Source of the DNA: an uncultured Clostridia bacterium
GTDB taxonomy: Bacteria > Bacillota > Clostridia > Christensenellales > CAG-917
Direction: 5' to 3'
Assembly: GCA_934277615.1 (NCBI GenBank)
Contig: CAKQUV010000013.1
Span: 1 to 18,063, forward strand
DNA length: 18,063 nucleotides
Each line of letters starts with the position of its first letter. Positions within the stretch are counted from its first letter, which is position 1. The notes under the pieces were generated by a model, which worked only from the letters and a program-made list of their open reading frames with translations, was not told where the DNA came from and did not search any database. Shown here in pieces: positions 6,842-13,961 of the stretch. A program made the position numbers and the translations under genes.

Positions 6842-8274
6842 TATTTCACCTCCTTGACTTTGCATACCGCAATGTTGGAATCCTCTCCGCCGCCCTTTCT
6901 GACTTTGTCGAGAGGCATATTGAGTTCTCTTGCAATGATTTCCATAACCCTCGGTCCGCAGAAACCGCCTTGACATCTTCCCATACCTGCGCGAGTGCGA
7001 CGTTTGACAGCGTCCACCGTAGTGGCAGGAACCGGCGAATGAATAGCATCTACTATCTCCGCTTCCGTAACCTTTTCGCAACGGCACACTATTCTGCCCC
7101 ATGCTGCGTCTTTCTCTATAAGCGCGTTAAGCGTCTTTTCGTCGAGTTCGGTAAGTCTGTTGTGTTTTGCCACTTCCCTTACGTAGTTTTCTTTAATTGC
7201 CGCTCCCGACTTATTGGCAATAAGTTCGTCTATATATTCCGCTATAGCAGGAGCCGACGTAAGTCCGGGCGAGCAAATGCCGATTGCCATAAAGAAGTTG
7301 TCCTTTACCTTGGATTCGCCTACCACAAAATCATGACCTATAATGGTGCGCAATCCCGAATAAACTCTTATGCATTTATTGAAAGCGGGAGTTTTGTATG
7401 AAATAGGCACGCTCTTTCTCAGCGTATCCAGCGAATCGAGCGAGGAAGCGGTATCGTCATCGTCCGTCGTGTCTATAGCCGTAGGTCCGTATATAACGTT
7501 TCCGTCCGCCGTCGGTGCGACAAGCACGCCTTTGCCGAGTGCGCTCGGAAGCTGGAATATAACGGTATGCACATTCTTTCTTTCCGTATTGTCGAGCACG
7601 AAATAATCGCCTCTTCTGTATGTCGTATCGTAATGCTCCGCGCCTGCCTGGTCGTTTACCTCTGCTCCGTGTGCGCCTGCGCAGTTAACGACATATTTTG
7701 CTGCAAAGTCGCCTTTGTTGGTTTTTACCACGTATTCGCCGTTTACTCTCTCGATTGCTTGGCTTTCGCATTCAAGCAAAACTTCAGCGCCGTTTAGCAC
7801 CGCTCTGTCGGCATACGCAATGCAAAGTTGATAAGGCGACACGATGCCTGCCGTTGGCGCATAAAGACTAAACTCTATATCGTCCGCAACGTTGGGCTCG
7901 AGCGCAACTGTTTTTTCTCTATCCCATATTTCTACGGGAACGCCGTTTGCCTCCGCTTTCTCTTTGAGTATTTCAAGCCCTTCGAGTTGGTCTTGGCGAG
8001 CAACGACGATAGATGCGCATCTATGATGAGGCACGTCGAGTTCTTTTGCGTCTTGCCACATAAGCTCGTTTCCGCGCACGTTGAATTTTGCTTTGAGGGT
8101 GTTCGGCTCGCAGTCATAACCTGCGTGAACGATTCCGCTGTTTGCTCTTGTAGAAAAAGAGGCGACGTCGTCGCACTTTTCGATAAGCAGAACTTTGAGG
8201 TTGCGCCTTGCAAGTCTGTCAAGAACTGCCGTGCCGACGATACCGCCGCCTATTACGATACAATCGTATTTCAT
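6841..8274 (-). CDS. GlpA-like FAD-dependent dehydrogenase with C-terminal [2Fe-2S] BFD-like domain
   Basis: 477 residues. The N-terminal DAO-type FAD domain shows GGGIVG (9-14), the acidic end of the second strand at E32, and STRANSGIVHAGYD at 41-54, typical of glycerol-3-phosphate/2-hydroxyglutarate oxidase relatives. The C-terminal part has CRC at 397-399 and GRCQGGFC at 432-439, the four cysteines of the BFD-like [2Fe-2S] domain. The gene is first of a coupled set with the GlpB-like and DUF1667 genes. The likely role is oxidation of a small hydroxy substrate, classically sn-glycerol-3-phosphate, with electrons passed by Fe-S centres; exact substrate is not determined. The ATG at 8274 is preceded by AGAGG nine bases upstream. 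No clear promoter is seen between it and the hairpin array, so it may be read through from ppa. Confidence 0.88.
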   Translation of the reverse strand: MKYDCIVIGGGIVGTAVLDRLARRNLKVLLIEKCDDVASFSTRANSGIVHAGYDCEPNTLKAKFNVRGNELMWQDAKELDVPHHRCASIVVARQDQLEGLEILKEKAEANGVPVEIWDREKTVALEPNVADDIEFSLYAPTAGIVSPYQLCIAYADRAVLNGAEVLLECESQAIERVNGEYVVKTNKGDFAAKYVVNCAGAHGAEVNDQAGAEHYDTTYRRGDYFVLDNTERKNVHTVIFQLPSALGKGVLVAPTADGNVIYGPTAIDTTDDDDTASSLDSLDTLRKSVPISYKTPAFNKCIRVYSGLRTIIGHDFVVGESKVKDNFFMAIGICSPGLTSAPAIAEYIDELIANKSGAAIKENYVREVAKHNRLTELDEKTLNALIEKDAAWGRIVCRCEKVTEAEIVDAIHSPVPATTVDAVKRRTRAGMGRCQGGFCGPRVMEIIARELNMPLDKVRKGGGEDSNIAVCKVKEVK

Positions 8275-8310
8275 TGGTTATATTCCTCTAAAATTGGATT
8301 TGACGTTATT

Positions 8311-8439
8311 TTTGCGAGGTTACGACCTCGCAAAAGTGATATTGCGCCGTAGGCGCAGTTATATTTGCCTATCGGCAAGTGATATTTGTGCTACGCACAA
8401 GTGATATTTGCCTGCGGCAAGTTGTGGAATATTCCACAA
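8311..8439. repeat. Array of six small hairpins with conserved spacers
   Basis: Six consecutive inverted repeats: 8311-8334 (10-bp stem, TACG loop), 8343-8357 (TGCGCC/GGCGCA), 8365-8378 (TTGCC/GGCAA), 8386-8400 (TTGTGC/GCACAA), 8408-8420 (TTGCC/GGCAA) and 8422-8439 (18-bp perfect palindrome). The spacers between the first five are nearly identical: (A)GTGATAT, GTTATAT, GTGATAT, GTGATAT. Stem sequences differ while pairing is kept. This is the opposite of CRISPR, where the repeats are fixed and spacers vary. It sits between the ppa stop and the glpA-like start. It may act as an mRNA stabilising or processing element or be a mobile palindromic repeat. Confidence 0.9.
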
Positions 8440-8470
8440 TTATTAATTAATAATTATTAATTATTAATTT
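8440..8470. repeat. A/T-only tract of short TTATTAAT-type repeats
   Basis: A run made only of A and T directly after the hairpin array and just downstream of the ppa stop, built of repeats of ATTATTAATT and partial palindromes such as TATTAATTAATA. On the minus strand it could hold a degenerate -10 for the glpA-like operon, but no convincing -35 is paired with it. Confidence 0.65.
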
Positions 8471-8481
8471 TCGCCAAAGCG

Positions 8482-9018
8482 TTATTTGATATTAAATTTC
8501 TTCTTGTACGCTTCCATATTATCCTTGATAATAAGTTCGGCAAATTCTCTGTTCTTCACTTGGAACACCGTCGTTTGCTTGCCTTCGAGTTGTTTGTACA
8601 CTCTGAAGAAGTGCGACATTTCTTCCATAATGTGCGAGGGCAAATCTTCGATTTCCTTGTATATATTCCACGTAGGGTCTTTGAAGGGAATCGCGATGAT
8701 CTTGTAGTCCATCTCGCCGCTGTCTTGCATCATCATTACGCCGATGGGATAGCATCTCACCATTGCCATCGGGACGATAGGCTCCGAGCAAAGAACGAGC
8801 ACGTCGAGCGGGTCGTTGTCCTCACTGTAAGTACGCGGAATGAAACCGTAGTTTGCGGGATAGTGCGTAGACGTATAAAGCACTCTGTCCAAAATCAAAG
8901 CGCCGGACGCCTTGTCAAGTTCGTATTTATTTTTGCTCCCCTTGGATATTTCTATAACTGCCAAAAAGTCTGTGGTCGTAATTCTACTTTCATCGATGTC
9001 GTGCCAAATGCAACTCAT
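8482..9018 (-). CDS. ppa: Inorganic pyrophosphatase (family I)
   Basis: 178 residues from the chosen start. The family I signature DNDPLDVLVL is at about 67-76 with the metal-binding aspartates 67, 69 and 72, and DSGEMDYKIIAIPFKD at about 99-114 gives the second aspartate pair. YPANYGFIPRTY (53-64) is also typical. The enzyme hydrolyses pyrophosphate to phosphate in the cytoplasm, pulling biosynthetic reactions forward. Two ATGs are available, at 9030 and 9018. The first has no ribosome binding site, while the second has GGAG six bases upstream, lying inside the first codons of the longer frame; 9018 is therefore preferred. A consensus promoter stands upstream (9050-9078). It diverges from the ABC exporter operon. 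Confidence 0.95.
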   Translation of the reverse strand: MSCIWHDIDESRITTTDFLAVIEISKGSKNKYELDKASGALILDRVLYTSTHYPANYGFIPRTYSEDNDPLDVLVLCSEPIVPMAMVRCYPIGVMMMQDSGEMDYKIIAIPFKDPTWNIYKEIEDLPSHIMEEMSHFFRVYKQLEGKQTTVFQVKNREFAELIIKDNMEAYKKKFNIK

Positions 9019-9049
9019 ATATTTCTCCATTTAACTATTTAATATAAAT

Positions 9050-9078
9050 ATTATAATTATCTAAAAACAAAAAGTCAA
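9050..9078 (-). promoter_or_regulatory. Sigma-A type promoter for ppa
   Basis: On the minus strand TTGACT (9073-9078) and TATAAT (9050-9055) are separated by exactly 17 bases. Transcription should begin near 9043, giving a leader of roughly 25 bases before the ATG at 9018. Confidence 0.85.
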
Positions 9079-9168
9079 TAGTGTACGGATATTTGTATAC
9101 TTTCCTCGCTGATTTTGCCATATTATGCGCCGATTTTGAGGCATAGTCAAAATCTGTCGCATAAAAAG

Positions 9169-9197
9169 TTTACTATCGCGCGATGATATGATAAAAT
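9169..9197 (+). promoter_or_regulatory. Promoter of the ABC exporter operon with palindrome in the spacer
   Basis: TTTACT (9169-9174) and TAAAAT (9192-9197) are separated by 17 bases, 34 bases upstream of the start codon at 9231. The spacer contains the perfect 10-bp palindrome ATCGCGCGAT (9175-9184), which is placed where a repressor would block RNA polymerase. This is inference; no regulator gene is in the window. Confidence 0.7.
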
Positions 9198-9230
9198 AAC
9201 AATTTGAAAATAATTTATAGTGGAATTACA

Positions 9231-10970
9231 ATGACAAAACTTCTCAAATATCTCAAAGGCTATTGGGCAAAGACGATAATAGGCCCCTTCTTCAAACTAG
9301 TGGAGGCGGTCTTTGAACTTATCGTGCCCGTCATCGTGGCTTGGATAATCGACACCGCAATTCCACGCGGACAAAACGGCGATTATTCCGGCTTGATTTA
9401 CGGCGGATTGATTATCCTTGCGCTCGGCGTATTCGGACTCGGTTTTGCACTCACGGCGCAATTCTTTGCGTCGAGAGCGTCTATGGGTTTCGGCACGAAT
9501 CTCCGTCGCGACCTTTACGCTCACATCAACACGTTCACTTACGCCGAACTCGACAAGTTCTCCACCACTTCTCTCATTACGAGAATGACGAGCGACGTCA
9601 ACCAGACTCAACAAGCGGTGCTTATGTTCATCCGCCTTGTTTTGCGCGCGCCGTTTATTGCCGTGGGCGCAATCGTTATGGCAATGATAATCGACCTCAA
9701 ACTCTCGCTTATCTTCGTTGCCGCGTCGCTTGTAATCGCAGGGCTTTTGGCGCTCATCCTCGCCTTGACAATGCCGAAATATAAAGGCGTTCAAGCCAAA
9801 CTCGACGACGTAACGCGCCTAACAAAAGAGAACTTATCCGGCGCAAGAGTCATCCGTGCGTTCGACGCCGAAGAAAGAGAAAAAGCAGGCTTCGACAAAG
9901 CATCCGAAAAGCTTTCGTCCGCTTCTATAAAGGTGGGCGCGTTATCTGCGCTTCTCAATCCTCTCACATATGCCGTGCTCAATCTCGCAATCATAGCCAT
10001 TCTCTATTTCGGCGGAAAAACCGTGTATTACGGCAACCTTTCGCAAGGCGAAATCATTGCGCTTGTCAACTATATGACGCAAATCCTCAATGCGCTCATC
10101 GTTTTTGCCAACTTGCTGGTAACGTTCACCAAAGCGTCTGCGTCCGCGGCGAGAATCAATGAAGTATTTGCCGTTACGTCCTCTATGCAAGAGGGCGAAG
10201 GCGCAACACCCGACATGAACGCCCCCGCAATCGAGCTTAAAGACGTAACGTTCACTTACGCGTCAAGCCCCTCCCCCTCTCTTGAAAACGTCAACATTAC
10301 AATCGAGCGAGGTCAAAGCGTGGGTATCCTCGGCGGCACGGGCAGCGGTAAAACGACGCTCGTAAGCCTTATGACAAGACTTTACGACGCAACCGAGGGC
10401 GAAGTGAAAGTGTTTGGCAAAAACGTCAAGAATTACACAAATTCGCAACTATATTCCCTCTTTGGCGTGGCTCCGCAAAAGGCTATGCTTTTTGAAGGCA
10501 CCGTGCGTGAAAACCTGCAATGGGGCAAAGCCGACGCAACTGACGAGGAAATCGACAAAGCGCTTCAAATCTCGCAATCGGCGGAATTCGTCTATGCCAA
10601 AAAAGACGGACTTGACGAGTATGTCGCGCAAGGCGGCAAGAATTTGTCGGGCGGTCAAAGGCAACGTCTTACAATCGCTCGCGCGCTTGTATCGTCCCCC
10701 GAAATCTTGGTGCTTGACGACAGCTCCAGCGCACTCGACTTCGCAACGGACGCAAGACTTCGCAAAGCGCTCGGCGAATTGCGCGATGAAAGAGGTTTAA
10801 CCACCGTTACGGTATCGCAAAGAGCGACAAGTCTCAAGTATTGCGACGTAATTATAGTGCTTGACGACGGCAAGGTCGTAGGTCTTGGCAAGCACGAGCA
10901 ATTGATAAACGACTGCCCCGTGTATCGCGAAATTTGCCTATCTCAAAACAAGGAGGACGAAATCGAATGA
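9231..10970 (+). CDS. Heterodimeric ABC exporter, subunit with degenerate catalytic site
   Basis: 579 residues: six membrane segments (about 12-310) fused to an ATPase domain. Walker A is GGTGSGKT (368-375), Q-loop Q416, signature LSGGQ (472-476), Walker B ILVLDD (492-497). The catalytic glutamate is replaced by D497 and the switch histidine by Q530 (TVSQR). These are the substitutions of the non-catalytic subunit in TM287/288, BmrC and EfrA type exporters, so this subunit holds the degenerate site and supplies an intact signature to its partner. Function is drug, lipid or peptide efflux across the cytoplasmic membrane; substrate cannot be told. A TTG start 27 bases upstream is possible, but the ATG at 9231 with GTGGA upstream fits better. 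It overlaps the next gene by four bases. Confidence 0.92.
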   Translation: MTKLLKYLKGYWAKTIIGPFFKLVEAVFELIVPVIVAWIIDTAIPRGQNGDYSGLIYGGLIILALGVFGLGFALTAQFFASRASMGFGTNLRRDLYAHINTFTYAELDKFSTTSLITRMTSDVNQTQQAVLMFIRLVLRAPFIAVGAIVMAMIIDLKLSLIFVAASLVIAGLLALILALTMPKYKGVQAKLDDVTRLTKENLSGARVIRAFDAEEREKAGFDKASEKLSSASIKVGALSALLNPLTYAVLNLAIIAILYFGGKTVYYGNLSQGEIIALVNYMTQILNALIVFANLLVTFTKASASAARINEVFAVTSSMQEGEGATPDMNAPAIELKDVTFTYASSPSPSLENVNITIERGQSVGILGGTGSGKTTLVSLMTRLYDATEGEVKVFGKNVKNYTNSQLYSLFGVAPQKAMLFEGTVRENLQWGKADATDEEIDKALQISQSAEFVYAKKDGLDEYVAQGGKNLSGGQRQRLTIARALVSSPEILVLDDSSSALDFATDARLRKALGELRDERGLTTVTVSQRATSLKYCDVIIVLDDGKVVGLGKHEQLINDCPVYREICLSQNKEDEIE

Positions 10971-12754
10971 AAAAAACCTCCGCAAAATCTCAAAACAGAA
11001 AAATGGAAACGGGCGCAATCAAAAAATTGCTCAAATTCGCGCGTCCTTATCTTCCCTATATCGTCGGAGCGCTAGTTTTCTCGGTGATTCAAATTGCCGC
11101 AACGTTGCTTGCGCCTGTCGTTATCGGCAATACGGTTGACTACATCATAGGCAAAGACAACGTCGATTTCGGGGTTATCCTCAAAAACGCAGGCATACTC
11201 GGCGGACTTATCGCTGCGGCGTTTCTGTTCCAATACCTCAGCAATTTATGCATCAACTTTGCCTCCTTCCGCACTATTCGCGACCTGCGCCGCAAAGCGT
11301 ACGCAAAACTCAACGACGTTCCGCTCTCATATATAGACAGCAACTCTCACGGCGATTTGATGTCGCGCGTTGGCAACGATATAGACCAGATATCCGACGG
11401 TCTTATTCAAGGTTTCTCGCAACTTTTCAGCGGCATAGTTACAATCGTCGGCACGCTTGCGTTTATGATTTGGTACAACTGGCTGATTGCGCTTATCGTC
11501 GTGCTGCTCACTCCATTGTCGCTGATCGTCGCATACTTTATCGCACGCGGTTGCCACAATATGTTCGCGCTTCAAGCAAAAAAACGTGGCGAAATGACGG
11601 GACTTGTTACAGAGATGCTTTCCAACCAACGCGTCGTCAAACTTTTCGGCTATGAAAAACGTGCGGAAAGCAGATTCGGCGTAATCAACGACGACTTGAA
11701 AATATGCGGTCAGAATGCTGCTTTCTACTCCTCATTGGTCAATCCCTGCACAAGATTTGTCAACAGCGTGGTGTACGTTGCGGTATGCGTTTTGGGCGCG
11801 TATCTCGTCATCAACGGCAACGAGGTGCTCGGTATGAGCGCATTCAGCGTAGGGGCACTCTCGTGCGTGCTTTCATACGCAAACCAATACACCAAGCCTT
11901 TCAACGAAATCACGGGCGTTGTAACCGAACTTCAAACGGCAACCGCTGCGGCAAACAGAGTTTTCGACCTTCTCGAAGCTCCCAATCAATCCTCGGACGC
12001 AGGCTTTGAGGATCTTACCGACGTAAAAGGCAACATCTCAATCGATGACGTTTACTTTTCATACGTCAAGGAAGTTCCGCTCATTCAAGGCTTTTCGCTC
12101 AACGTCAAGAGCGGTCAACGCATCGCAATCGTCGGACCTACCGGATGCGGAAAAACGACGCTCATCAACCTTCTTATGCGCTTTTACGACGCCGATAGCG
12201 GCAAAATCTGCGTGGAAGGCAAGGATATAACCGAGGTTACGAGAAAATCCCTTCGCCTCAACTACGGTATGGTTTTGCAAGATACGTGGCTCAAAAAAGG
12301 CACCGTGCGCGAAAACATTGCCTATGGCAATCCCGACGCAACCGACGAGGAAATTGTGCAAGCCGCAAAATCCGCGCATATCCACAACTTCATTATGCGC
12401 CTTGAAAACGGCTACGACACAGTGCTGGGCGACGACGGCGGCAACATCTCGCAAGGACAAAAGCAATTGCTCTGCATCGCGCGCGTCATGCTCACTCATC
12501 CCCCGATGCTCATTTTGGACGAGGCAACCTCGTCAATCGACACTCGCACGGAAATCAAAATCCAACAAGCCTTCGAAGTGCTTATGAAAAACAAAACTTC
12601 ATTCATCGTCGCACACCGCCTTTCCACAATCAAAAATGCGGATTTGATTCTTGTCATGAACAAGGGCAACGTCATAGAAAAAGGCACGCACGACGAACTT
12701 CTCTCCAAAGGCGGTTTCTACGCGAATCTTTATAATTCGCAATTCGAGCATTGA
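10967..12754 (+). CDS. Heterodimeric ABC exporter, catalytic subunit
   Basis: 595 residues with the same six-helix transmembrane plus ATPase layout. Walker A is GPTGCGKT (390-397), Walker B MLILDE (514-519) with the catalytic glutamate E519, and switch histidine H550 (VAHRLSTI). The signature motif is ISQGQ (494-498) instead of LSGGQ, a degenerate form that complements the degenerate Walker B and switch of the first subunit: the pair therefore has one working and one dead ATP site, as in TM287/288, BmrCD and EfrAB. The start at 10967 overlaps the stop of the first subunit (ATGA) and has AGGAGG ten bases upstream (10951-10956), so the two are translationally coupled. A longer upstream in-frame start is less likely. 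Confidence 0.92.
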   Translation: MKKTSAKSQNRKMETGAIKKLLKFARPYLPYIVGALVFSVIQIAATLLAPVVIGNTVDYIIGKDNVDFGVILKNAGILGGLIAAAFLFQYLSNLCINFASFRTIRDLRRKAYAKLNDVPLSYIDSNSHGDLMSRVGNDIDQISDGLIQGFSQLFSGIVTIVGTLAFMIWYNWLIALIVVLLTPLSLIVAYFIARGCHNMFALQAKKRGEMTGLVTEMLSNQRVVKLFGYEKRAESRFGVINDDLKICGQNAAFYSSLVNPCTRFVNSVVYVAVCVLGAYLVINGNEVLGMSAFSVGALSCVLSYANQYTKPFNEITGVVTELQTATAAANRVFDLLEAPNQSSDAGFEDLTDVKGNISIDDVYFSYVKEVPLIQGFSLNVKSGQRIAIVGPTGCGKTTLINLLMRFYDADSGKICVEGKDITEVTRKSLRLNYGMVLQDTWLKKGTVRENIAYGNPDATDEEIVQAAKSAHIHNFIMRLENGYDTVLGDDGGNISQGQKQLLCIARVMLTHPPMLILDEATSSIDTRTEIKIQQAFEVLMKNKTSFIVAHRLSTIKNADLILVMNKGNVIEKGTHDELLSKGGFYANLYNSQFEH

Positions 12755-12797
12755 GAGTCTTGCGCCGAATGTAATCAAAAATCACCCCAATATCAAA

Positions 12798-12835
12798 AAC
12801 AGCCTGTGCCAATTCGGCACAGGCTGTTAAATTTT
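12798..12835. terminator. Terminator between convergent ABC operon and TIR/GNAT operon
   Basis: AACAGCCTGTGCC (12798-12810) pairs perfectly with GGCACAGGCTGTT (12816-12828) over a five-base loop. On the minus strand the stem runs into TTTTT then GATATT, a good U tract for the GNAT gene that ends at 12845. On the plus strand it is followed by AAATTTTAT, weaker but usable for the ABC operon ending at 12754. Confidence 0.9.
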
Positions 12836-12844
12836 ATATCGTTA

Positions 12845-13960
12845 TCAAAATTCGTCGGGGGCGTTAATTCCGAATGTCAACGGGAATATTGCGCTACTGT
12901 CAAAAGTTCTGTCAATGCCGTTTACGGCGCTACGCAAGGAAGAGGATACCGACAGCGCGTTTTCCGCTGCGCAGGCAGTTGCTTTCACATCGACCTGTCC
13001 TCTGCGTATGCAAATCGAATATGACTTATCCCCTATTGCGACCGTTTCTTCTGTATCGTGGACAATCTTTATACCTTTTTCGACGTTCAACTCGCAAAGC
13101 ATCTTCAAAAACCGCGCCATATCGTAAACTTTGATATGCAAACCGTCGCTTAACGCGGCACTCTCGCAAAGTCTATCAAGCGCGCTTGCCATGCGGACGT
13201 CAAGCGGATTTACGCTTACGTTGAAACTCTTTACGTTTTCAAAACCGCCTATCTCTTTAAGAACGGCTTTCAAGTCGGAAGTATCTATGATCGCAAGTTC
13301 GCCAACGCCGAGATTCTTTCTTGTCGTAAAGCAATAATACCCTATTAGAATGCCGTTTTTGCGAATAGCGCGCACCTTCGACATCGAAAATTCAAGACTG
13401 GGAACAAAATTGCTCTTTTCACGGAAAACAAGCGGCGAAACGGCGCTGTATATCTCGAATGCGCCGTCCAAATCATCCTCGCAAAGCGGCGATACCGCTA
13501 TGCTCTCATCGGCTTTCGCGTGCGTCAAAAAATATTCGTCGAAAGTATAATTCAAGTTTGAAAAGCACTTTGTGTAACCATAGCGGCTATACCTTTCTCT
13601 AGCTCCCGTAAGCAAGGAAAAAACGATATCGTTTTGCAAGTCGTCGCTTTCCACGCGATTCATAAGCGCGCGCATGTAACCCTTTCCTTGGCAATCGGGC
13701 AACGTTGCGACGCTTCCCAAAAACGAGAACTTGTATTCGCCGCCGTTTGTCTTTATGGCGTTAGGAATATTCCCTGCCGCGGCAACGCTTTTTCCGTTGT
13801 CTTTCACGACATAATGATATTGCAGCAGATTGCAATGTTCACCGTATGCCTTTGGCATAATGTATCTGAAATCGAATCCGTCCTCTCGCACGGGGCAAAA
13901 TGCCGAATTGACGATTCTAAGCACCTCGTCGAGATTTTCTCTTCCGTAAATGATTTCCAT
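12845..13960 (-). CDS. GNAT family N-acetyltransferase, Eis-like
   Basis: 371 residues. The acetyl-CoA binding motif is in LGSVATLPDCQGKGYMRALM (81-100; pyrophosphate-binding loop QGKGY at 91-95), and the following GARERYSRYGYTKC (119-132) is characteristic of Eis-like tandem-GNAT proteins, which usually have about 400 residues and a C-terminal sterol-carrier-like domain; the region beyond about 270 fits that position. Known Eis proteins acetylate aminoglycosides or protein lysines; here the substrate is unknown. The gene begins one base after the stop of the TIR gene, and its ribosome binding site GGAGG (13966-13970) is formed by the last codons of that gene, so the two are very probably co-transcribed and translationally coupled. 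It ends at the terminator at 12798-12828. Confidence 0.87.
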   Translation of the reverse strand: MEIIYGRENLDEVLRIVNSAFCPVREDGFDFRYIMPKAYGEHCNLLQYHYVVKDNGKSVAAAGNIPNAIKTNGGEYKFSFLGSVATLPDCQGKGYMRALMNRVESDDLQNDIVFSLLTGARERYSRYGYTKCFSNLNYTFDEYFLTHAKADESIAVSPLCEDDLDGAFEIYSAVSPLVFREKSNFVPSLEFSMSKVRAIRKNGILIGYYCFTTRKNLGVGELAIIDTSDLKAVLKEIGGFENVKSFNVSVNPLDVRMASALDRLCESAALSDGLHIKVYDMARFLKMLCELNVEKGIKIVHDTEETVAIGDKSYSICIRRGQVDVKATACAAENALSVSSSLRSAVNGIDRTFDSSAIFPLTFGINAPDEF

Positions 13961-13961
13961 A

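Noticed and set aside
5720..6973. A 417-codon plus-strand reading frame opposite the GlpB-like gene
   Set aside because: Antisense shadow caused by codon bias; the minus-strand protein has two dinucleotide-binding motifs and strong coupling signals.
6842..7102. 87-residue N-terminal extension of the GlpB-like protein
   Set aside because: It overlaps the preceding gene's end, has no family resemblance, and the internal ATG has AGGAGGTG at ideal spacing before the FAD motif.
8311..8439. CRISPR array
   Set aside because: Repeating parts are 7-8 base spacers between variable palindromes; there is no 24-37 base direct repeat, no unique spacers and no cas gene.
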